Positions 58,297 through 64,000 of a DNA stretch of 64,000 nucleotides are shown here, piece by piece. A program made the translations under genes and the position numbers. The notes beneath the pieces were generated by a model that was not told the DNA's origin, did not search any database, and saw only the letters and a list, made by a program, of their open reading frames with translations. Source of the DNA: Novosphingobium fuchskuhlense. Its GTDB lineage: Bacteria; Pseudomonadota; Alphaproteobacteria; Sphingomonadales; Sphingomonadaceae. The stretch spans positions 823,934-887,933 of the forward strand of contig NZ_KQ954244.1 in the NCBI RefSeq assembly GCF_001519075.1. Reading direction: 5' to 3'. Numbering within the stretch: position 1 is the stretch's first letter; every line of letters starts with the position of its first letter.

Positions 58297-59310
58297 ATGG
58301 ACCAACCTGCCGACCACCCGCGGATTCTGACCGGCAAGATCGGGGTGCTTCTGGTCAACCTCGGCACACCGGATGCACCCGATGAAGGCGCGGTGCGCCG
58401 CTATCTCGCCGAATTCCTGTCCGACCGCCGCGTGGTCGAGATTCCGCAGATCGTCTGGCAGCCGATCCTGCGCGGGCTCGTCCTGCGTACGCGGCCAAGA
58501 GTATCCGCGCATGCCTACAGCCAGGTATGGACCGAGGAAGGCTCGCCGCTGGCGTTCCACACGGCGGCGCAGGCCCGCGCATTGCAGGCCCGGCTGGGCG
58601 ATACCGCGATCGTGCGCCACGCCATGCGCTATCAGAAGCCGGCCATGGCGGCCGAGCTCGACAGGTTGCTGGCCGATGGCTGCGAACGCATCCTCGTCGC
58701 GCCGCTCTATCCGCAGTATTCGGGCGCGACAACGGCGAGCGCGCTCGATGCCGTGGCGAACTGGATCAAGGACCGCCGGCGCCTGCCTGCGCTGCGCACG
58801 CTGCCGCCCTATTTCGATGATCCGCTGATGATTACGGCGCTGCACAAGGATCTTGCCGCGCAGATCGGCGCGCTTGATTTCGCGCCCGAACTGCTGGTGC
58901 TGAGCTTCCACGGCATGCCCGAGCGCACCCTGCGGCTCGGCGATCCCTATCACTGCCATTGCCAGAAGACCGCGCGCCTGCTGGGCGAGGCCTTTGCCCG
59001 CACGCATCCGCAGCTCAAGGTCGCCACCAGCTTCCAGTCGCGCTTCGGACGCGCCAAGTGGCTGGAGCCCGCGACCGACGACGTGATCAAGGTGCAGGCC
59101 GGCAACGGCATTCGCCGCATGGTCGTCGCCGCGCCCGGTTTCTCTTCCGATTGCCTCGAGACGATCGAGGAACTCGGCATCCGTGGGCGTGAGGATTTCG
59201 AAGCGGCCGGGGGCACGCATTTCGCCGCGCTCACCTGCCTCAATGCGACCGAGAGCGGCATGGATCTGATCGAGGCGCTGGTACGGCGCGAGCTGGCCGG
59301 CTGGATCTGA
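58297..59310 (+). CDS. hemH: Ferrochelatase
   Basis: Inserts Fe(II) into protoporphyrin IX, the last step of heme b synthesis. It has 337 residues. The opening KIGVLLVNLGTPDAPDEGAV, the VAPLYPQYSGATTAS segment, the catalytic His region VLSFHGMPERTLRLGDPY with two close His in YHCHC, and WLEPATDDVI are all typical. ATG 58297 is the first start consistent with the family; the stop of the preceding gene is eight bases upstream, so they may share a transcript. The P450 gene after it needs heme. Confidence 0.96.
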   Translation: MDQPADHPRILTGKIGVLLVNLGTPDAPDEGAVRRYLAEFLSDRRVVEIPQIVWQPILRGLVLRTRPRVSAHAYSQVWTEEGSPLAFHTAAQARALQARLGDTAIVRHAMRYQKPAMAAELDRLLADGCERILVAPLYPQYSGATTASALDAVANWIKDRRRLPALRTLPPYFDDPLMITALHKDLAAQIGALDFAPELLVLSFHGMPERTLRLGDPYHCHCQKTARLLGEAFARTHPQLKVATSFQSRFGRAKWLEPATDDVIKVQAGNGIRRMVVAAPGFSSDCLETIEELGIRGREDFEAAGGTHFAALTCLNATESGMDLIEALVRRELAGWI

Positions 59311-59321
59311 TTTTACCGGCT

Positions 59322-59361
59322 TTGACTTTGCTGACACCTGTGTCATTAACCGCCCGGTTAA
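59322..59361. promoter_or_regulatory. Promoter region of the P450 gene with two adjoining palindromes
   Basis: A TTGACT element (59322-59327) is followed by TGACAC-CT-GTGTCA (59332-59345) and, without a gap, TTAACCG-CC-CGGTTAA (59346-59361). Both are perfect inverted repeats with 2-bp centres. They would cover the spacer and -10 position (about 59345-59350, ATTAAC). The gene starts at 59378 after AAGGAG. The sites look like repressor operators, perhaps of TetR type. Confidence 0.6.
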
Positions 59362-59377
59362 ATGCGCAGGAAGGAGC

Positions 59378-60802
59378 ATGGCTTTGGCCAGTCTGGCAGC
59401 ACCCCCAACGCGGGCCGTTCGTCCGCACGATGCGCAGTCCGAACGCGGTAATCCGCACTGGACCCGCCTGAAGGACGAGCGCGAGCTCGATCATATCCCC
59501 GGCAGCGACGGCTGGCCGATTGTCGGCACGACCTTCCAGCTGCTCGCCGATCCGATCGGCTATGGCAACCGGATGCGCGCGGCGTATGGCGACGTCTATC
59601 GCACGCGCAGCTTCGGGCGGCGGCAGGTCACGCTGATCGGGCCCGAGGCGAACGAGCTGGTGCTGTTCGACCGCGACAAGATCTTCTCCTCCGAACAGGG
59701 CTGGGGCCCGGTGCTCAACCTGCTGTTCCCGCGCGGGCTGATGCTGATGGATTTCGCCGCCCACCGCGCAGACCGGCGCGCGCTGTCGATCGCGTTCAAG
59801 CCCGAGCCGATGCGGCACTATTGCGATGCGCTCAACGCCGATATCGCGCGCGGTGTCGAAGCCTGGGGCGCAGGGGAGCGCAAGTTCTACAGCGCGATTA
59901 AGGCGCTGACCCTCGAGACCGCGGCGACGAGCTTCCTCGGCCTGCCGCTCGGGCCCGAGGCGGACCGGCTCAACAAGGCCTTCGTCGACATGGTCCAGGC
60001 CTCGGTCGCCCCGGTGCGCCGCCCGCTGCCCTTCACGGCGATGGGCAAGGGCTATGCCGGGCGCAAGCTGATGGTGGACTATTTCACGCGGCTGGTGCGC
60101 GAGCGGCGGGCGAAGCCCGGGCAGGACATGTTCAGCCAGTTCGCGATGGCGCGGCGCGACGATGATCCGGCGGCCGATCTGCTGCCCGAGGATGTCGTGG
60201 TCGATCACATGATCTTCCTGATGATGGCCGCGCACGACACGATCACGAGTTCGTTCACGACGCTGATCTGGCACCTCGCGAAGAATCCCGAGTGGCAGGA
60301 GAAGCTACGCGCCGAGGCGCGTGCCGCCGCGGGAGGTGACGGGGTGCCGCTGGCCTACGATGCGCTCGGCAAGATGGAACTCGCCGAGATGGCGATGAAG
60401 GAAGCGCTGCGGATCATGCCGCCGGTGCCTTCGACGCCGCGCCGGGCGATGCGCGACTTCACGTTCGGCGGGTACCGCATTCCCGCCGGCACCAATGTCG
60501 GCGTCAGCGCGGCGGCGGTCCACGCCGATCCGGCGCTGTGGCCCGATCCGGAGCGCTTCGATCCCCTGCGCTTTACGCCCGCTGCGGTGGCGGCACGGCA
60601 CAAGTACGCGTGGATCCCCTATGGCGGCGGCGCGCACATGTGCCTGGGGCTGCACTTCGCGACGATGCAGACCAAGCTGCTGGTGCACCACATCCTCACC
60701 CGTTACCAGGTGGAGGCGGAGCCGGGCTATACACCGGCGTGGCAGGCGTGGCCGATCCCCAAGCCGCGCGACGGGCTGCAGGTGAGGCTGGTGCGGCTTT
60801 GA
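59378..60802 (+). CDS. Cytochrome P450
   Basis: A 474-residue soluble P450 monooxygenase. The heme-ligand motif is WIPYGGGAHMCLG with Cys422; the K-helix ExxR is KEALRIMPP; the I-helix is MMAAHDTITSS; the PERF-like motif is WPDPERFDPLRF. The N-terminus has GSDGWPIVGTTFQLLADP, similar to the CYP120/CYP26-like or CYP51-like group rather than camphor-type CYP101. No ferredoxin or ferredoxin reductase is nearby, so redox partners are encoded elsewhere. The substrate is unknown. Palindromes at the promoter point to inducible repression. Confidence 0.95.
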   Translation: MALASLAAPPTRAVRPHDAQSERGNPHWTRLKDERELDHIPGSDGWPIVGTTFQLLADPIGYGNRMRAAYGDVYRTRSFGRRQVTLIGPEANELVLFDRDKIFSSEQGWGPVLNLLFPRGLMLMDFAAHRADRRALSIAFKPEPMRHYCDALNADIARGVEAWGAGERKFYSAIKALTLETAATSFLGLPLGPEADRLNKAFVDMVQASVAPVRRPLPFTAMGKGYAGRKLMVDYFTRLVRERRAKPGQDMFSQFAMARRDDDPAADLLPEDVVVDHMIFLMMAAHDTITSSFTTLIWHLAKNPEWQEKLRAEARAAAGGDGVPLAYDALGKMELAEMAMKEALRIMPPVPSTPRRAMRDFTFGGYRIPAGTNVGVSAAAVHADPALWPDPERFDPLRFTPAAVAARHKYAWIPYGGGAHMCLGLHFATMQTKLLVHHILTRYQVEAEPGYTPAWQAWPIPKPRDGLQVRLVRL

Positions 60803-60873
60803 TCCGGGCCGGCACCGTGGAAGATGCCGCACCCGATCGGGTCCGTGCGCGCGCGCCGCACCAGACTCCCCGG

Positions 60874-60902
60874 TTGACGATTCGGCAGGCCGCAGCTATG
60901 GG
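60874..60902 (+). promoter_or_regulatory. Candidate rpsT promoter
   Basis: TTGACG (60874-60879) and TATGGG (60897-60902) separated by 17 bp, about 100 bases before the rpsT start. The order and spacing fit a housekeeping promoter. Confidence 0.5.
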
Positions 60903-61000
60903 CCGCGCTTTCCCGGGAGGCTTGCCGCCTTGCCGGGACAAATCGGATTGTTTGCGGCCCGTGCCAAGCGGGCTGCCAGAGCTCTTGAAACAGGACAGAC

Positions 61001-61261
61001 ATGGCCAATACGCCACAAGCCCGTAAGCGCATTCGTCGCAACGCCAACCGCGCCGAAATCAACGGCAATCGCCTTTCGCGCATCCGCACCTTCGTGAAGA
61101 AGGTCGAGGCCGCGATTGCCGGTGGTGACAAGGCGGCTGCAGCCGAGGCCCTTCACGCCGCCCAGCCCGAGCTGGCCCGCGGTGTGGCGCGCGGTGTGCT
61201 CCACAAGAACACCGTTGCGCGCAAGATGTCGCGTCTGTCGAAGCGAGTCGCTTCGCTCTGA
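61001..61261 (+). CDS. rpsT: 30S ribosomal protein S20
   Basis: An 86-residue, Lys/Arg-rich, fully helical 16S rRNA-binding protein. The opening [20 protein letters not shown], the central [17 protein letters not shown] and the ending [19 protein letters not shown] are the S20 pattern. It is followed by a terminator and then dnaA, a gene order found in other alphaproteobacteria. Confidence 0.97.
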   Translation: MANTPQARKRIRRNANRAEINGNRLSRIRTFVKKVEAAIAGGDKAAAAEALHAAQPELARGVARGVLHKNTVARKMSRLSKRVASL

Positions 61262-61308
61262 TTCGCGGCGGCGCTGCTCTCGGGCAGTGTTCCTATGTAA
61301 TATTACGG

Positions 61309-61347
61309 AACGCGGCTGGTGCCTTGGCGCCGGCCGCGTTTCGTTTC
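61309..61347 (+). terminator. Terminator of rpsT
   Basis: Arms AACGCGGC (61309-61316) and GCCGCGTT (61333-61340) with an inner GCC/GGC pairing are followed by TCGTTTC. It begins about 48 bases after the rpsT stop. Confidence 0.65.
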
Positions 61348-61725
61348 ATCCCCGTGACTCTGTGTGTCACAACCTCGTTGGATGGCTTGGTCAACAACAA
61401 GTCGCAGATTTCCGCCGATTCGCGAGCGATACAAAGCAAAAGGCAACGATTTCAATATATTGATTGATTTCCGCCATGTTTGCCTCGTCAAGATTCTTTA
61501 TTTCAGTTTTTTTGCGGCTCGGCGCTTGCGAATCCCTCCCGAAGGCCAATAGACAAGACTTCCCGATGCGGTGCCGTGTCTGCCTCAGCAGGTCCGGTCG
61601 TCACTTCGGGGTCACGACATTCGCAAGTTTCATGGCCGGAAGCAGGGGTGCTTTCCGGCGCGGGGTAGATTTGTGCCTGCGGCAGGGGGTGCTGAAGCAG
61701 GCCTTCGGGGTGAGGATAGCGACGC
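61348..61725 (+). promoter_or_regulatory. dnaA upstream region with clustered GANTC sites
   Basis: The gap before dnaA, AT-rich at about 61380-61520 (for instance CAATATATTGATTGATTT). GANTC, the CcrM methylation site of alphaproteobacteria, occurs at 61356, 61417, 61492 and 61530, plus 61260 at the rpsT stop. In Caulobacter dnaA transcription depends on GANTC methylation. No repeated DnaA boxes (TTATCCACA-like) are seen, so it does not look like an origin. GAGGA at 61712-61716 serves as the dnaA ribosome-binding site if GTG 61726 is used. Confidence 0.5.
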
Positions 61726-63222
61726 GTGAAGATGGATGACTTTGTAGGCGGCGGTGGTCGGGGCGCCGCAGCCCAGGCGGCGGACGCCGCACCGGGCAGA
61801 AAAGGACGGGACAACGCAATGATCGAGGACCAGGAAGCGCTCGATCTTGCCGCGGATTGGGCAGATATCAGCCAGGGCCTGAAGAAGGATCTCGGCCCCC
61901 AGCTGCACAGCCAGTGGATCAAGCCGATCCAGGTCGGCTCGTTCTGCAAGGAAACCGGCACGCTCGACTTGTTCCTGCCGACCGAGTTCTCCGCGAACTG
62001 GGTGGCCGACCGCTTTGCCGACCGACTGTCGCTCGCGTGGAAGATCGCCCGTTCGGAAGTGCGCCAGGTGCGGATCACCGTGCACCCGCGCCGCCGCGCC
62101 ATGCCCGAGTTGCGGATGGGCGGCCTGCCGGCGAACGACACCGGGCCGATGCCTGCCGCCCAGCGCCAGTCCACCGTCCCGCTCAGCGCCGATGCCGCCG
62201 TCACCGGGCTCGATCCCTCCCTGACCTTCGCCGAATTCGTTTCGGGTTCGGCCAACGTGCTCGCGGTCAACGCCGCGCAGCGCATGGCCGCGCTCGAGAC
62301 TCCCCAGTTCTCGCCGCTCTATCTCAAGGGCGCGACCGGCCAGGGCAAGACGCACCTGCTCCACGCCATCGGCCACGCCTATGCGGCTGCCCGTCCGGGT
62401 GCGCGCATCTTCTACTGCTCGGCCGAGCGCTTCATGATCGAGTTCGTGCAGGCCATGCGCTCGAACGAGATGCTGGAGTTCAAGGCGCGGCTGCGCGGGT
62501 TCGACCTGCTGCTCGTCGACGACATCCAGTTCATCATCGGCAAGGCCAGCACGCAGGAGGAATTCCTCCACACGATCGATGCACTGATGAGCGCAGGCAA
62601 GCGCCTCGTCGTTGCCGCCGACCGCGCGCCGCAGGCCTTGGACGGTGTCGAGCAGCGTCTGCTCTCGCGCCTCTCGATGGGCCTCGTCGCGGATATCCAG
62701 CCGGCCGATATCGATCTGCGCCGCAAGATCCTCGAACACCGCCTCGCGCGCTTCACCGCCACGCAGGTTCCGGCGGACGTGATCGAATTCCTCGCGCGCA
62801 CGATCAACCGCAATGTGCGTGAGCTCGTCGGCGGGCTCAACAAGCTGATCGCCTATGCCCAGCTCACCGGCCAGCCGGTGTCGCTCCAGCTCGCCGAAGA
62901 ACAGCTCACCGACATCCTCTCCGCCAACCGCCGCCGGATCACCATCGACGAGATCCAGCGCATGGTCTGCCAGTTCTACCGCGTCGACCGCACCGAAATG
63001 GCCAGCAAGCGCCGCGCCCGCGCGGTCGTGCGGCCCCGGCAGGTCGCGATGTACCTCGCCAAGGTGCTGACGCCGCGCTCGTACCCCGAGATCGGCCGCA
63101 AGTTCGGCGGACGCGATCACTCGACCGTGATCCATGCCGTCCGCCTGATCGAGGAGCTGCGCACACGCGATGCCGATATGGACGGCGATGTGCGGACCCT
63201 GCTGCGGCAGCTGGAAGACTGA
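61726..63222 (+). CDS. dnaA: Chromosomal replication initiator protein DnaA
   Basis: The AAA+ initiator that binds DnaA boxes at oriC and opens the duplex. Up to 498 residues: domain I (ADWADISQGLKKDLGPQLHS, about 45-110), a linker, AAA+ domain with Walker A GATGQGKTHLLHA near residue 202, Walker B LLLVDDIQF near 260 and the VVAADRAPQAL sensor region, then domain IV with the DnaA-box-binding signature GGRDHSTVIHAV near residue 460. GTG 61726 has GAGGA nine bases upstream; ATG 61732 or ATG 61819 (467 residues, AAGGACGGG upstream) are alternatives, since the first 31 residues are poorly conserved. Confidence 0.95.
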   Translation: MKMDDFVGGGGRGAAAQAADAAPGRKGRDNAMIEDQEALDLAADWADISQGLKKDLGPQLHSQWIKPIQVGSFCKETGTLDLFLPTEFSANWVADRFADRLSLAWKIARSEVRQVRITVHPRRRAMPELRMGGLPANDTGPMPAAQRQSTVPLSADAAVTGLDPSLTFAEFVSGSANVLAVNAAQRMAALETPQFSPLYLKGATGQGKTHLLHAIGHAYAAARPGARIFYCSAERFMIEFVQAMRSNEMLEFKARLRGFDLLLVDDIQFIIGKASTQEEFLHTIDALMSAGKRLVVAADRAPQALDGVEQRLLSRLSMGLVADIQPADIDLRRKILEHRLARFTATQVPADVIEFLARTINRNVRELVGGLNKLIAYAQLTGQPVSLQLAEEQLTDILSANRRRITIDEIQRMVCQFYRVDRTEMASKRRARAVVRPRQVAMYLAKVLTPRSYPEIGRKFGGRDHSTVIHAVRLIEELRTRDADMDGDVRTLLRQLED

Positions 63223-63235
63223 AGAAAAAGGAAAG

Positions 63236-63394
63236 TGCGAGGGCCATCGCCCTCGCGCTCCCGGGAGTTTGGCGCTCGGCCTATCCACCGCGCGCTATTC
63301 CAACGAAGCGGTATCAATTCTCCGGCCACGCCGGGAGGCGTGACGGCTCCGTCTTGCACCAATGATCGGGAGCGCGAGGGCGATGGCCCTCGCA
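63236..63394. repeat. Pair of 28-bp inverted repeats, each itself a hairpin
   Basis: The left arm (63236-63263) and right arm (63367-63394) are exact reverse complements over 28 bp, 103 bases apart. Each contains a perfect hairpin, GCGAGGGC-CATC-GCCCTCGC (or its complement with GATG loop). The right hairpin is followed by a pyrimidine-rich ATTTCTCTTCC. They lie between dnaA and the ThiF-family gene, and could end dnaA transcription or be a REP-type pair. Confidence 0.75.
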
Positions 63395-63425
63395 TTTCTC
63401 TTCCTTTCTCCCTAACTCCCCTTCC

Positions 63426-64000
63426 ATGACTCCCGACCGCCTCGACCGCTTCGCCCGCCACATCGTCCTTCCCGAAGTGGGCGGAGCCGGGCAGGCCAAA
63501 CTGGTGCAGAGCCATGTCGTGCTGATCGGCATGGGCGGCATTGGCAGCCCGGCCTTGCAGTATCTGGCGGGGGCCGGGATCGGACGGCTGACCCTGATCG
63601 ACGATGATGTGGTCGAGGCGTCCAACCTCCAACGCCAGACCATTTTCGGAACCTCGGACATCGGCAGACCCAAGGCCGAGGCAGCGGCGGATTGGCTCAG
63701 GGCGTTCGATCCTGCGCTGCAGGGCACTGCCCGTGTCATCCGCCTCACCCGCGAGAATGCCGCCGCGCTGATCGCGGGCGCCGATGTGGTTCTCGATGGC
63801 AGCGACAACTTCGCCACGCGACTGGCGGTTTCGGATGCCTGTGTCGCGGCGGGCGTCCCGCTGACCAGCGCCGCGCTCGGGCGGTTTCAGGGGCAGGTCG
63901 CGAGCTTTGCCGGACACCGTGAGGCGCACGCCTGCTATCGCTGCTTTGTTGGCGATGCGTTCGATGCGGAGGATTGCGACACCTGTGCCGATACCGGGGT
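63426..64000 (+). CDS. ThiF/MoeB/HesA-family adenylyltransferase (partial, runs off window)
   Basis: The first 191 residues of an E1-like enzyme that adenylates the C-terminus of a sulfur-carrier protein (MoaD or ThiS type). The nucleotide-binding fold is clear: VVLIGMGGIGSPALQYLAG, then LTLIDDDVVEASNLQRQTIF, DIGRPKAEAAADWL, and VLDGSDNFATRLAVSD. The zinc-binding CYRC pair starts near residue 170 and a second Cys pair (CDTC) follows. It starts at MTPDRLDRFARHIVLPE. Whether it serves molybdopterin or thiamine synthesis cannot be told; a molybdenum enzyme subunit is encoded 5 kb upstream. Confidence 0.9.
   Translation, partial: MTPDRLDRFARHIVLPEVGGAGQAKLVQSHVVLIGMGGIGSPALQYLAGAGIGRLTLIDDDVVEASNLQRQTIFGTSDIGRPKAEAAADWLRAFDPALQGTARVIRLTRENAAALIAGADVVLDGSDNFATRLAVSDACVAAGVPLTSAALGRFQGQVASFAGHREAHACYRCFVGDAFDAEDCDTCADTG

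Noticed and set aside
59346-59361. Possible CtrA site at the P450 promoter (TTAA-N8-TTAA)
   Set aside because: The spacing is eight rather than seven, and the full-length palindrome is better explained as a repressor operator.
61262-61725. Possible oriC between rpsT and dnaA
   Set aside because: The region is AT-rich, but I find no cluster of DnaA boxes near TTATCCACA. In alphaproteobacteria the origin is often away from dnaA.

Overview
The window is a GC-rich, densely packed chromosomal segment from an alphaproteobacterium, most likely a member of the Sphingomonadales (Novosphingobium/Sphingomonas/Erythrobacter-like). The supporting signs are rpsT next to dnaA, a membrane-anchored c-type cytochrome divergent from pheA, an infA product with a Gly-rich basic tail, UrcA and CC_3452-type small exported proteins, and a propionyl-CoA cluster under an ScfR/PccR-type regulator. 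No integrase, transposase, phage gene, rRNA or CRISPR array is visible. This is core chromosome with a few lineage-specific insertions.

Layout. 1-1600: a FixJ-like regulator with a degenerate receiver and a ten-base G tract in its ribosome-binding region, tRNA-Thr(GGT) and a small conserved protein. 1.6-5.4 kb: gpmA, then a tight purE-purK-folA-ribF run (glycolysis, purine, folate, flavin). 5.3-11 kb: TspO, a probably inactive GDPD-like protein, then ileS-lspA-DUF3035 lipoprotein. 11-15 kb: CNNM/CBS protein, OmpA-like lipoprotein, aldo/keto reductase, IMPase-family phosphatase. 15.4-17.5 kb: sucCD.

18.2-27.7 kb is the main metabolic island: a PccR-like regulator divergent from pccB, a thiolase gene, methylmalonyl-CoA epimerase, methylmalonyl-CoA mutase, a DUF1330 protein and pccA. 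Together these turn propionyl-CoA into succinyl-CoA. sucCD, which uses succinyl-CoA to make ATP (or GTP), lies just before it and etfBA just after it, preceded by a LiuR-like site. A TTTGCAAA-type operator lies in the pccR-pccB gap.

29.6-39.8 kb: a TonB-C-like exported protein, an acetyltransferase, isoaspartyl peptidase, then a six-gene operon on the minus strand (DUF4129, DUF4350, MoxR ATPase, DUF58, SpoIIM-like, RDD) read behind pheA. 40-46.3 kb: cytochrome c, infA, a second degenerate-receiver regulator, a metallophosphoesterase and several small exported proteins. 46.3-56 kb is rich in envelope quality control: SPFH/NfeD pair, MsrB, PBP1A, DegP-type protease, HflK/HflC. 55-64 kb: ApbC translationally coupled to a lone molybdopterin-binding oxidoreductase subunit, ferrochelatase, a cytochrome P450 with two adjoining palindromes at its promoter, rpsT, dnaA with clustered GANTC sites upstream, a large hairpin pair, and the start of a ThiF/MoeB-family gene cut by the window edge.

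I found no convincing wholly new system. The items most worth a second look are the PccR operator and regulon layout, the MoxR-SpoIIM-RDD operon, the tandem palindromes at the P450 promoter, the GDPD-like pseudoenzyme, the G10 tract, and the mixed-origin patch inside ileS. Homology calls come from reading motifs and from memory of the families; no database search was run.
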